64,000 bases of DNA from Dipteronia dyeriana (Eukaryota; Streptophyta; Magnoliopsida; Sapindales; Sapindaceae): contig CM065295.1 in NCBI GenBank assembly GCA_032871835.1, forward strand, positions 44,743,860 through 44,807,859, in the 5' to 3' direction. How positions within the stretch are numbered: position 1 is the stretch's first letter; each line of letters begins with the position of its first letter. Positions 46,412 to 57,706 of this stretch are shown piece after piece. The notes under the pieces are model-generated. The model was not told the DNA's origin, did not search any database, and was given only the letters and a program-made list of their open reading frames with translations. Made by a program: the position numbers and the translations under genes.

Positions 46412-46437
46412 CTCTTTATAAGTTAATTATAAGAGCT
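46412..46437 (-). promoter_or_regulatory. TATA box within an inverted repeat, DUF3339 gene
   Basis: The minus strand reads TTATAAAGAGC about 55-60 bases before the ATG. The box is part of an inverted repeat with arms GCTCTTTATAA and TTATAAGAGC, one base different in length. Confidence 0.5.
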
Positions 46438-46439
46438 AT

Positions 46440-47845
46440 ACTTTATGTTGGTTTCCTCGCATAAAATGACAATATAGGACCCAAAGTTGGATCCTATGTT
46501 AATTTAGTAATTTACACATGCCTTTATGTTTAATATATAGTCACCGTCCTTTTCTTTTTCGTAAAATGTTATTTACTTGATAATTTAAATTACTTTTAAA
46601 AACTAACGGTCTCTCTTGGAGACCCCCTTAAATAAGAGTGAATGTTGTTATAAGGGGTCATTAAAGCAGTATGTATTCTAATAATTCTCCCTTAATTGGT
46701 TCTCTATAATTTATTATTATTATTTTGATGTTTTACTTTATAATTATTACTGTAAAACAAATTACTCATTAGATAAAAAATGTTGATAGGATTTAAAAGT
46801 TAAATATCTAAATATCTAGTGCTTTTCAAAAAATAAAATAAATTTAAATATATGGAGCTCACTTAAGGGGGGTTGAAGCCGTCCCTTAATTAAGGCAATA
46901 AGATTTACCAAAACACATTTAAGGGAGCTTTTAAGGGATCCATCGGAGCCGTAAAAATATAGTTTCTCTTAATTTGTGTGTGTGTGTAAAAATTTAGTTT
47001 CTCTCTTATTTTGTGGTCATATTAAACACATTTAAGGGACCCGTCAGACCCGTAAAAATATAGTTTCTCTCTTAATTTGTGTGTGTGTAAAAATTTAGTT
47101 TCTCTCTTATTTTGTATTGAGGGGAGGGGGTGGGGGGGATAATTTTTATTATTATCCTTAATGCGGGGTCATATTAAGTGAGTTAAAATGATTATCCTTA
47201 ATGCGGGGTCATATTAAGTGAGTATGTATTCCAATGATATTCTCTCTCCCTCAATAATTTTTTATTATTATTCTTAATGGAGCTCATTTAATGGAGTTAA
47301 AAGTCACTCTTTAATTAAAGGAATGAGTTCCACCCAGATATAATTAAGGTAGCTTCTATACAAATACAGCTTCTTTTTTAATTAAGATAGAAGGATTCTC
47401 TAAGTATAAATAAATCTCTACTCCCAAACTTCAAACCCACCCAGTACTGTAAACAAAATCCCACCATTGCCCATAATAGAGTTTCAATCTCATTTGGTCC
47501 CCACATCTCCACTCATTTGATTAAATTAAAGAAATGCAATAACTTGATGTTCTTTTCTTCGTGAAACCGCATCAAGTCAGAAAAATAACGTGAGCATCTC
47601 TAACTTTATTAATAGTGACGTAGAAAATTAATGCATTAGAATTCGGTATGTGACAGAGTTACTTGCATTGAATGCTAAAACATAATTCCCACGTAAAGGT
47701 CTTTTTCTTTTCTTTCAAAATTGAGTTCTTATCAAGAAAAAGAAGGATATTATATGGCATATTGGTATTTGGCTGTTTACCCATTTAGCATATATTTAGG
47801 TGCTACTTGATTGAATTAGAACATTTTTAATACACGTACCGATGC
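46440..47845. other. AT-rich intergenic DNA with short direct repeats
   Basis: No coding sequence. A roughly 110-base direct repeat (cores CCGTAAAAATATAGTTTCTC and GTGTGTAAAAATTTAGTTTC) lies at about 46910-47110. A 39-base direct repeat (core ATTATCCTTAATGCGGGGTC) occurs at about 47150 and 47191. TTAAGGGA motifs recur at 46865-47040. Confidence 0.6.
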
Positions 47846-47849
47846 TAAT

Positions 47850-48485
47850 TGTCACGGAGTAAGATTTCAGCGAAGCATACCCCGTACGGTACTTAGACAA
47901 CTTCCGTGGGAATATTATTAAGTAAACCTTGTAAGAGGGACACTCGGGTAAGTTCTTAGACAAACGTTGCCAAGTGTGAAGATGTGGAAGCAATTAGAGT
48001 GGGGAGAGTCGGGAGAGGGTTGAAATGGGGAGTCCGGAGGCAGAGGATCGGTGGGACTTGCGAAGGAAGACCACGATGCTCTAGATCACTAGAATGCTCA
48101 TAAGTACTCTCAAAGGAAGAGTTGTATTAATGAAAGAATTCTAGGATGGTTGTACAAATGAGAGGGGTTGGCTATTTACAGAAGAGCCACCTCCTTAAGG
48201 AATGTTTCTAGACTAATCTAGTCTAACAGTAGAGATTAAGTCTCCAGAATGTTCTACCCCTATCTAGAATACTCTAAATGTATTTACATGTCTTTACAAG
48301 GTTCTGATTACTCTACACCTATCTAGCTAAGTACAAGAATGGTGTAGAGATGGTTGAGTTGCTAGAGACTCCCAGAAGCTTGACCAATGCTGAAATTGTG
48401 GAGAAGTCTCTAGACTCTTCCAGGAGTTGGGCTAAGTAAGGGTCTTTGTTGGACTCCTTGGATTGTAAACTTGCGGCACGTGACA
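47850..48485 (-). repeat. 3' LTR of the short gypsy-like element
   Basis: It matches 49867-50518 along its length. The polypurine tract follows at 48486-48500 on the minus strand. Confidence 0.9.
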
Positions 48486-48619
48486 TCCTCCCCCACCTAA
48501 GTTCGCAATGTCCTCGTTGCGTGGGCGTTGAGTATGTTGGAGTTGGCCGCAAGTTTGGTCATTCGTGTGGAAGATCTTCGGCTTGGGAAGCCTCCCTTGA
48601 TTGATTGAATTCTAGTTTT

Positions 48620-49000
48620 GAATCCTTAGCTCGATGCAAGTGGGCTGGCTAGGTTTCGAAGGTGATCCAGCATCTCAGGTGCCTTCTATCGGTGCCTTCA
48701 ATCGCTTCCCATGGCTTGCGCACTTTTTGCTCCTTCGAATGCCTACGGTCGGCTGATTCTGTGGAGAAGTGGGAGAACTGGGTGAATCCTCAAGCTTTGC
48801 GACAGGTTGCATCTTTGGCTCGATGCAAGTGGGCTTGGTTGGTTTTGAAGGTGATCCAGCATCTCGAGTGCCTTCTCTCGGTGCCTTCGATCGCCTCCCA
48901 TGGCTTAAACGAGTTCTTCTCTTTCGAACGTCCCTGGTGTTACATCCTGTGGAGAGGAAGAAGAGCTGGGTGTCTCCTCAAGTCATGTTACGGATGGCAT
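48620..49000 (-). repeat. 187-base tandem duplication inside the short element
   Basis: Two adjacent copies begin at about 48631 and 48818 with GCTCGATGCAAGTGGGCT and share cores such as GGTGATCCAGCATCTC and TCGGTGCCTTC. They are diverged, so the duplication is old. They lie between the protease ORF and the polypurine tract. Confidence 0.8.
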
Positions 49001-49717
49001 TCTACTTGGCTCGGGCAGGGATTCTGCCTGGATAGAGAGTGCCTTGTCTTCATTACATAAGCTGGATGAGTTAGCAGCATGAAGAAAGAAAGCATTGGTT
49101 TGGGTGAAGAACGTCATGCCTAAAACCATCGTGTAGTCATCGACAGGGACTACCGAGAAGTCGAGCATGCCACTCTATCGACCTAAGTGGACATTGACGC
49201 CCTTCGATGTGCCATTAGGTTGCCTAGCTAGAGTGTTGGCGGTTTTGGCATCGACACATTCAGAGTTGGTGATGCGAAGGCCAAGTTGTTTGGCTTCGGC
49301 CACGGAGATAGAGTTGTGCATTACCCCGGTGTCCAACAACGCACGAACTTGCCTACCTCGGATGATGACGCTCACGAAGGGGAGGTCACTGGCAAGTGTT
49401 GGAGGTATGGCCTTGGATAAAGCACTTCCGGTGCAGACTTCATCCATTTTTTCTCGAAGGGCCCGCAACTCATGCTTGACAAAGGTACAAGTGTTGCGGA
49501 CTTCTTGAGTGAGTTGGTAGATTTCCTCATGAATGCCCTTTTGGAACTCTAGTAGCATTGCCTTGGTCGCTTGAGTGACTAGGGCATAGTCAGTCTCTAA
49601 TCTATTAAGACGGTCGACTATGGAACTAGGTGTCGATGGACAAGGCCTTGGACTTGCTTTGCATGTTGTGGGGGCGTTGGTCGCCATAAACATATGCTTG
49701 GATTTCCAATCGAACAA
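48983..49717 (-). pseudogene. Coiled-coil plus retropepsin-type aspartic protease
   Basis: From about 49685 (MATNAPTTCKAS) the frame runs through a heptad-rich segment (VDRLNRLETDYALVTQA, LREKMDEV). It then enters an aspartic protease with active site RALLDTGVMHNSIS and EAKQLGLRI. An in-frame TAG (49168-49170), at a position where gypsy relatives have Trp (GRW), precedes the continuing protease sequence SVVPVDDYTMVLGM. It looks like the N-terminus of a gypsy gag fused to protease by loss of capsid and zinc knuckle. Protease would process Gag. It is close to intact apart from the stop. Confidence 0.78.
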
Positions 49718-49853
49718 CTTTGCTATCGGAGGGCGTGACTCGTGCTAGCTATGATTGCTCTATGGTGGCAACTTCCCTATCGGAGTGCATGACTCGTGCT
49801 AGATGTGATTGCTTAGTATCGAGCTCCGAACCCTGCTACTTGGAACCGACCTA

Positions 49854-49864
49854 CTCTGATACCA
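49854..49864 (-). other. Primer-binding site of the short element
   Basis: The minus strand reads TGGTATCAGAG two bases inside the 5' LTR, an exact initiator-Met tRNA complement. Confidence 0.88.
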
Positions 49865-49866
49865 CT

Positions 49867-50518
49867 TGTCACGGGGTGAGATTTCAGCTAGGCACACCCG
49901 TGCGGCACTTAAGCAACTTCCGTGGGAATGTTGCTAAGTAAGCCTTGTAAGAGAGACACTCGGGCAAGTTCTTAGACGAACGTTGTCAAGTGTGAAGATG
50001 CAGAAGCGATTTAGAGTGGGGAGAGTCGGGAGACGGTTGAAATATGGAGCCCAAAGGTAAAGGATCGGTGGGACTTGCGAAGGAAGACCACGATGCTCTG
50101 GAAGACCACGATGCTCTGGATTACTAGAATGCTCATAAACACTCTCAAATGAAGAATTTTATTAATGAAAGAATTCTAGGATGGTTGTACAAATGAGAGG
50201 GGTTGGTTATTTATAGGTCAGCCACCTCTTTAAGGAATGCTCTAGACTAATATAGTCTAACAGTAGAGATTAAGTCTCCAGAATATTCTACTCCTATCTA
50301 GAAAACTCTACATATATTTACATGCCTTTACAAGGTTGTAGATTACTCTACACCTATCTAGTTAAGTACAAGAATGGTGTAGAGATGGTGAGTTGCTAGA
50401 GACTCCCAGAAGCTTAACCAATGCTGGAATTGTGGAGAAGTCCTAGAATCTTCCAGGAACTGGGGCAAGTAAGGGCCTTTGTTGGACTCCTTGGATTGTA
50501 AACTTGCGGCCCGTGACA
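49867..50518 (-). repeat. 5' LTR of the short gypsy-like element
   Basis: Partner of 47850-48485. On the minus strand it has a TATA box CCTATAAATAACC at about 50208-50220; the other LTR has the mutated CTGTAAATAGCC. A short duplication of GGAAGACCACGATGCTCTGG occurs at about 50082-50118 and is absent from the partner. Confidence 0.9.
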
Positions 50519-50522
50519 TAAT

Positions 50523-50972
50523 GCTAAATTTGGTATAAAAATTAGTAAAATATTATATTTATCATATTATTTTAGTATTGTATTTTAATATAAAAATCTA
50601 TTTGATATGTTATTCTTTATTTTTAAATTGTTTAAAATTATAAAAATCAACAAATGTTTAATGCATTCAATGAATGCATTAATTTTTTTTTTAAAAGAAT
50701 TGTTTCAATGTCAATTTTCTCTATCAAAATTGTTAAATTTTTAGAATTTAAAATTTAAAAATTCAACAAATATAAAAATATTAATTACTGTATCAAATTT
50801 GGTATATGCTATACACCATGCCAAATTTGGCTCAGTTTATAGTAGATATCAAATTTGGCACTACTTTTGGCACATGCATTTAGAGCATTTTTTTTTTACT
50901 TAGTGCTAAATTATAGTATTGGTACAATGATTTAGCATTGCTTTAGAGATGCTTTATTTCTGGGTTTTTATT
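50523..50972. other. AT-rich intergenic DNA, nothing recognised
   Basis: Repeats of CCAAATTTGG-like words occur (about 50790-50870), but no coding sequence or element border is visible. Confidence 0.5.
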
Positions 50973-51101
50973 TGTGAGCATACTTATAACACACTTATCC
51001 ACTTCATCAATTTTTATCATAAAAGCAATGCAATTGGGTCAAATAATGCTTGCATGACAAAAATTGATGAGGTGGATAAGTATACTATAAGTATGCTCAC
51101 A
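50973..51101. mobile_element. Hairpin MITE, about 130 bases
   Basis: Near-perfect inverted repeat arms of about 48 bases (outer TGTGAGCATACTTATA, inner CATCAATTTTTATCAT) flank a loop of about 32 bases. It is non-coding and the family is not assigned. A convincing target duplication was not seen. Confidence 0.7.
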
Positions 51102-51229
51102 GTTGTATGTATACTAGAGAAAAATTGCTATATTTATAGCAATTGCTCGTGAGTTGTGAGCAATTTTTTTTTAAGAAAGAGTTGTGACTTGTGAGCATTT
51201 GTTTTCTAAGAAATTGAAACATTAATATC

Positions 51230-51542
51230 ATGTTTGGTTGGGTGGAATGGAATGAAATGGAATGAAATGGAAAGAAAGTCACTCTTAGGTTGTGTTTGGT
51301 TGGGTGGAATGAAAATGAATGGAATGGAATGGGATTGAAAGAAATCTATTCTAGTTGTTTGGTTTGTTAAATGCTAATGGAATGAGCATTCCATTGGAAT
51401 GTGGATTCCACCATTTTGGTGGAATGGGCATTCCATCCGAAAACCAATGGAATGCCCATTCCATTCCATTAACACATTTTCTCTTCCACAAATTACCCTC
51501 TATCTCCAACTCTATTCCAAAAATACCTTTATTTCCAAAAAT

Positions 51543-51578
<36 letters not shown>

Positions 51579-51630
51579 CATATTTATTATTTATATATAT
51601 TATTGTTGCATATCTTATATTATTATTTTG

Positions 51631-51681
<51 letters not shown>

Positions 51682-52228
51682 TATACATTATATATTATAT
51701 ATATTATATTATATTATACAAAATATATTATTATTATTATAATAAATATTATATATATTAATATACTATATAATTTATACTTTTATTTTTTATTGTTATT
51801 ACCCAAATATATATTATAATTATTATAAATATTATATATATTATAATAATACATATTATAATAAATATTATATATATTAATATACTATATAATTTATACT
51901 TTTATATTTTATTGTAATTATCCAAATATATATTATATTCTATTATAAAATATATATTAAAATATATATAATAATATTTATAGTATACATACTTTTATAT
52001 TTTATTATTATTATCCAAAATGAACATTATATTTTATAATTATATAAATTATTTTATACACATTATATAATAATATAATAATATTCATATATTTAAAAAT
52101 ACTAATATTAATATTTCTAATATATATTATATATTATAATATTATATTTAAATATATATTAAAATATATATAAGAATATTTATAATATATATTATTATGT
52201 AATATATGTATATGATATATATTATATA

Positions 52229-52264
<36 letters not shown>

Positions 52265-52368
52265 ATATATTTATAATATATATTATATAATATATAATAA
52301 TATAATATATATATATATGTTGTAATAATATATATTATATATTTTAATAATATATATTTTAATAATAT
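51230..52368. mobile_element. TA-rich TIR element A, left part
   Basis: It starts with TGTTTGGTTGGGTGGAATGG, repeated once at about 51291. A palindrome ATTCCACCATTTTGGTGGAAT (about 51405-51425) follows, and then more than 700 bases of TA repeats. It is interrupted by the LTR element at 52369. The right part is 59961-60313. It is non-coding; apparent ORFs here are translated TA repeats. Confidence 0.65.
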
Positions 52369-54634
52369 TGTTAATAGCAAAATTTGGCTAGGGACCAAAG
52401 AAGAATTTTTCACTTCTCAGCCTTCCCGCAAGGATCCAAATTCCCTCTTATATGACGGGGTATCAAGGTCCCCAAGTTCGAACTATCACGTGATCCTACA
52501 GGAAGCAGGGTGAGGCCGCCCATACCATCTGAGCATCTCGCACATGTCCAGGCTTACCAAATAAAGCCCAACGAGACCGTGTCAAGCTCTTTATGGCAGG
52601 ATAAATCCCGAAGCTAGGTCGACGTAAAAAGACATGGGTCCACCGACATCAAGGTATCTCGTGACACTCTCCTAAAGCTTGCTACTATCTCTACTTTCAC
52701 TACAAAACCTTCAAGGTGCCGAACTTGTCTTGCAAAGGCCCTCCTGCCTCATCGAGGTATAATCTCTACATGTCCGAGCATTAAAGGAAGGAGCCTGTAA
52801 TGCCTCATCGTCACCAAAAAGCGCCAAGATCCACTGTAGATCCTGGCATGGTTAAATCAAGTAGCAAGAGCAGTACTCGAGCGTACCTCTCCACCCTTCC
52901 AAAAGCAAGCCAAGGTCGTCTGTTTATGGCAAACACCTTACCACGGCCTGCTAGCCAAGCCCGCTACCCCGCTAAGAAGCCTGCATAATTAGGTCAAGCT
53001 CAATTATAAAGCTCGACGTAGCTAAACCAAGCTCCCAACTACAATGTTGGAACCCTATGGGATATTTCGCCCCTAAAATGGTTAGCACAAGCTCCATGGG
53101 AAGACCAGCATCTAGCTCCATGACAATCGAGAGGTCTCTGGGGGACCCCGCCAGTGTACTAGATCCTAGGGTACCTCGCCCTCAAGAAATATAAATGTCA
53201 CCTCGGGTAACCTCCATGAAGTACCTCTCCAAAGTGATAAGCAGAGCTAGAGCTCTCATCTCGGCAACGTAGGAAGAGAGGATTGACTTCCATGACATTT
53301 AAAGTACCATTAATGAGGTCAACTGTATTAATGGAGGCAGTCAACCCAATTAATGACATGATCAACACCATTAATAAAGAGAATATTCAACTCTTCAATG
53401 GTCGTCATTAGTGAAAGAGTACAAAGAGGAAAAAAATACATTTTCCTCCAAAATATCCTCCACAACCTATTCTTTAGGGTCAACTATAACAGAGATTCCC
53501 GCTTATCAAGGAATGAAGAGTTCGAAGAGGAAACAAACACATCCCCTCTGAGATATTAGCCACGATTTGATCAACTACATTAAAGGAAGAATCGTACTCA
53601 ATAAGGAAAGGAACATTGAAGAATCCTGGACTTGCATGCCAAGGTAGTCACCCTTTATAAATATGCCTGTAAAAGACATAGAAATTGGTCTCCGGTCAAT
53701 GAGAGAAGACAAACATGTTTCGTTTAAAGATCTCTCGACATCATCAATGTATGTATTACCTTTACCTAGAATATACTGGTATCGGTCTACATTCGACCAC
53801 CATTGTAAGCTCTCCGGAGTGACTACTTTGTATTACATTTACCATTCTTGTAAGCTCCCTAGAGCATTCTTTGATATACACATAAGGAAGGGTATTCCCC
53901 CTTCCTCCGGATACTGCCTTGGGGTTTTTCAGCATGTGATCATTCGTGATGCTTTTTCCCCCTTGGTCAGTCCACCTCCCTCTACAAAAGATTTGTGTTT
54001 CTCTTACTTATGTCCTGTGTAATGCACGCGTATATGAGTGCGAGCTAGTTTCCTACCTCGCTGGACCTAGCACTCTTATCTTCCCATCTACATACTAAAG
54101 TCGCATATCAAGATGAGGAGAAATCACCCAGACTAGCTTGAAGGAAGTCGATGGGTTCTCATGCATCATCTCTATGGTGAAAATTGAGCTCTCCGACACT
54201 GGAGCTAGATAAGCCCCCTCTTTACTTGTTATCTAGGTCGGGGAATCACGGGAAGGAATTAGGCTCCAGAACCGAGCTCCAAAACCGAGCTCCAGATACC
54301 ATGAAGGGCTCCAACTCCAACCGAAGACCAGGACCAGGACCAAGATCAACCCCTGCACACCAATAAGAGAACCTCATGCTCCCCAGATTTACTTCATAAG
54401 CACGAAGCCAGACGGGCGGGATGGCTTGTCTACTCGAGCTCCCCAGAGCTACTACATAAGCGCGAAGCCCGACGGGCGAGATGGCTTGTCTCCTACCTTC
54501 AATTTTATCCTTCTTCATATTCATACAAGATCAGGTCAGGTATCAACGGTACCGACCCAGGCCACCACTTTCGTGGTAGTGGTCTCAAGGTCGCTAACTG
54601 GAATTTCTGATCTCGAGTAAATTTTCCGTCAACA
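52369..54634 (+). repeat. 5' LTR of the LARD-like element
   Basis: It matches 57707-59960. TATA box CTTTATAAATATG is at about 53653. A 119-codon frame starting at the ATG in that region (53663-54022) is open in both LTRs, but I see no domain in it. Confidence 0.92.
53651..53662 (+). promoter_or_regulatory. TATA box of the LARD-like LTR
   Basis: CCCTTTATAAATATGCC; the same box occurs in the 3' LTR at about 58991 (CGTTTATAAATATGCC). Confidence 0.65.
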
Positions 54635-54636
54635 CT

Positions 54637-54660
54637 TTCTGTCGTCGTCTGTGGGAAATT
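54637..54660 (+). other. Probable degenerate primer-binding site
   Basis: TGTCGTCGTCTGTGGGAA (54640-54657) follows the LTR. It differs at two positions from the TGGCGCCGTCTGTGGGAA motif found after 5' LTRs of some plant gypsy elements. This sets the orientation and suggests a gypsy origin. Confidence 0.6.
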
Positions 54661-55220
54661 TCCACACCCCTTTTGAAAGCCTCTATGTCTCTACATGAGT
54701 ATCATTATACTATCGAGGTAACAGATTCATTATTCATGGAATATCATTTACTATATACGATGTCTCTCCATACTTGTCTATATCGCCTATGCATCGCATG
54801 TGGTGCTCATTTTATCATTTAACGAGTTTCGTTCATTGTAGAGCAAATATGGTACGTGGAATTCCTGGTGGAACCAGTTCATTTTTGCTACTCCTATGAA
54901 GTGAACCTGCTCAGATAATCATGGAGCTCTTGCCTGAAGATCTCCTATATAGCTGATCCATTCTGATACATCGAGAGCTCCTATACAGTAGAACTGTACC
55001 TCTCCTACTCTTCTATAGCAGATTCGCTCCGCCACCAGTGTATCACTTATCCAGCAGATCCACTGAGCTTTGACCTATTCATACGGATCCCCTTCGTTAG
55101 CTCCTAAATGGAGGTAGCAGGTCAACCCATGAATCTAAGAAGCCAGCTCAGTTGTGTAGCTTCTAGAGCAGCATGACCAGTAGAAGATTAGTGGTTCCAC
55201 ACTTCATGCACCTGGCCAGT
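54661..55220 (+). other. Non-coding start of the LARD-like interior
   Basis: No gag domain, zinc knuckle or other coding motif is visible in any frame. Confidence 0.55.
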
Positions 55221-55226
55221 CAACGC

Positions 55227-56600
55227 CCTAGCAAGCCACCAAAGCCCGATCCGATCGAGGAGCTCTCAGAAGCTTCCCACATTTGGTAAGGCCATATACG
55301 TACCTAAGCAAGCTTCTAGAGCGGTAGCATCGCTACAAGGCCGGTGGCTTCGCTTTATATGTATTGGGTCATTCATCGCCCTAGCAAGCCATCGAAGCTC
55401 GATCCGATCGAGGAGCTCTCAAAAGCTTCCCAAATTTGGTAAGGCCACCTACGTGCCTAAGCAAGCTTCTAGAGTGGTAGCATCGCTACAAGACCGATGG
55501 CTTCGCTCTATATGTACCGGGTCATTCATCACCTATCAAGCCACTGATGCCCGATCTGATCGAGGAGAGCCCAAAGGTTTCCCACTCTTGGTAAGGCCTC
55601 CTACATGCCTAAGCTAACCTCTGGAGCAGCAGCCTCACTGTAAGGCCAAGTGGCTCCTCACTTCTTACACAGGGCCTATCAACGCCCCAAGTGAGCCACT
55701 GAACTCTCGATTCATTCCAGCAGGGTCCAGAGCCCTTTCTCAGTTGCTGAGGATTTCTAGGATCCCGAGCATGCATCTGGACTAGTACCTCTGGTGGCTT
55801 CGCTCTACGTTAATCGGGCCATTCACCGCCCTAGCAAGCCACTGAAGCCGGATCTGATCGAAGAGCTCTTAGAAGCTTCCCACATTTGGTAAGGTCACCT
55901 ACATGCCTAAGCAAGCTTCTAGACCGGTAGCATCGCTATAAGACCGGTGGCTTTGCTCTATATGTACTGGGTCATTCATCGCCCTAGCAAGCCACTGAAG
56001 CCTGATCTGATCGAGAAGAGCCCAGAGTTTTCCCACTCTTGCAGGGTCCAAAGCCCTCTCTCAATTGCCGGGGACTTCTAGGATCCCGAGCATGCATCTA
56101 GACCAGTACCTCCGGTGGCTTCGCTCCATGTTTACCGGGCCATTCACCTGCCTAGCAAGCCACCGAAGCCCGATTAGATCGAGGAGCTCTCAAAAACTTC
56201 CCACATTTGGTAAGGCCACCTACGTGCCTAAGCAAGCTCCTAGAGCGGTAGCATTACTATAAGACCGGTGGCTTCGCTCTATATGTACCGGGTCATTCAT
56301 CTCCTAGCAAGCCATTGAAGCCCGGTCTGATCGAGAAGAGCTCAGAGGTTTCCCACTCTTGGTAAGTCCTCCTACATGCCTAAGCTAATCTCTGGAGCAA
56401 CAGCCTCACTGTAAGGCCAAATGGCTCCTCACTTTTTATACAGGACCGGTCAACGCCCAATTGAGCCACTGAGCTCCTGTTTCGTTCCAGCATGGTCCAG
56501 AGCTTTCTCTTAGTTGTTAGGGGCTCCTTGAAATCCCAAGTATGCCTCTAGACCGGTACCAGACAGGTAGCCCATCTCCATTCATATAGGGTCATCCAAT
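55227..56600 (+). repeat. Higher-order array of roughly 150-base units
   Basis: Units starting CCTAGCAAGCCACTGAAGCC and containing AGCTTCCCACATTTGGTAAGG and GGTGGCTTCGCTCTATATGT begin near 55227, 55380, 55531, 55832, 55982, 56150 and 56305. They are interspersed with a second type (CTAGGATCCCGAGCATGCATCT). Confidence 0.8.
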
Positions 56601-56779
56601 GCTCAAGTGAGTCACCACTCATCCCGGAGGGTCCAAAGTCTTATCTCCGTCATGGGAAACTTCTAAGAATCTCGAGCATGTCTCCAGACAGTTACTAAGA
56701 CGATGTCTTCTCTCCACTTATATGGTATTTCGACAATGATCGCCTCAAAACCAGGAAATAGCTAGATAGCGCTTCTGAT

Positions 56780-57430
56780 GCCTCGGTCGGGTACCATCCC
56801 CCACCAAGAAGGGTCTGAGTGTAAGAGCATAGTTGCCATCCAGATCTCGAGACCAGGGATTGATCGAGGAAGCCCCCTCATCACCCCTGATGCCTTGGTC
56901 GGGTTACCTCCCCCAAGAAGGATCCGAGTGTAAGAGCATAGTTACCATCCGGATCAAAATACAAGGAAATAGCTAGATAGCGCTCCTGATGCCTTGGTCG
57001 GGCTAAGACCCCCAAGAAGGGTCTGAGTGTAAGAGCATAGTTGTCATCCAGATCAAAATACCAGGATATAGCTAGATAGCGATCCTGATGCCTTGGTCGG
57101 GCTACGACCCCCAAGAAGGGTCTAAGTGTAAGAGCATAGTTGTCATCCGGATCAAAATACCAGGATATAGCTAGATAGCGCTCATGATGCCTTGGTCGGG
57201 CTACGTCCCCCAAGAAGGGTCTGAGTGTAAGAGCATAGTTGCCATCCAGATCAAAATTCCAAGATATAGCTAGATAGAGCTCCTGATGCCTTGGTCGGGC
57301 TACAACCCCCAAGAAGGGTCTGAGTGTAAGAGCATAGTTGCCATTCGGATCAAAAGACCAGGAAATAGCTAGATAGCGCTCATGATGCCTTAGTCGGTCT
57401 ACGACCCCCAGGAAGGATTTAGATGTCATA
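56780..57430 (-). repeat. 99-base minisatellite open as a 33-residue repeat
   Basis: About seven units of 99 bases (GCCTTGGTCGGG at about 56891, 56991, 57090, 57189, 57288 and 57387, plus a diverged first unit near 56781). Because 99 is a multiple of three, the minus strand at 56881-57429 stays open for 182 codons. Each 33-residue unit reads like RPFLGVVARPRHQ then RYLAISWYFDPDGNYALTL. No known domain is recognised, and no promoter or start context supports expression. Confidence 0.85.
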
Positions 57431-57684
57431 GATTCCTACCAGAATAATTTCGCCAGCTCATCTAAGTACCGTGATTCTTGGAAAAGGAACTCTAGGTACC
57501 CATATTAACCACAGAAGCTTCATCCAACATGATCGAGCAACACGCTCATTTATTTTGTAAGAATGAATAGTAGCCTGGTTTTCTAAGCCAATCACTGTGA
57601 GCAATTCAGGTTACAAGTAAGAAACGACAAGCAAAATTCTTCATGTAGTACAAGATTCAGACTCCAAACCCAAATACTTACCGG

Positions 57685-57706
57685 TGTTCAAGTCAGAGGG
57701 GACTTC
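57685..57706 (+). other. Polypurine tract of the LARD-like element
   Basis: AAGTCAGAGGGGACTTC directly before the 3' LTR. The purine run is short, so this is tentative. Confidence 0.5.

Larger units (their letters stand above)
47850..50518 (-). mobile_element. Short non-autonomous gypsy-like LTR element with coiled coil and protease only
   Basis: LTRs of 636 and 652 bases start TGTCACGG and end CGTGACA. A target duplication TAAT is seen at 47846-47849 and 50519-50522 (four bases; a fifth does not match). It has a polypurine tract AGGTGGGGGAGGA beside the left LTR and an initiator-Met-type primer site beside the right LTR. The internal 1.4 kb encodes one protein with no RT or integrase. Confidence 0.88.

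Noticed and set aside
46596..46625. GGTCTC...GAGACC inverted repeat
   Set aside because: Six-base arms in AT-rich DNA; too short to support a regulatory claim.
51355..51819. ORFs rich in Ile and Tyr at 51355-51819, 52222-52413 and 60710-61066
   Set aside because: Direct translation of TA repeats.
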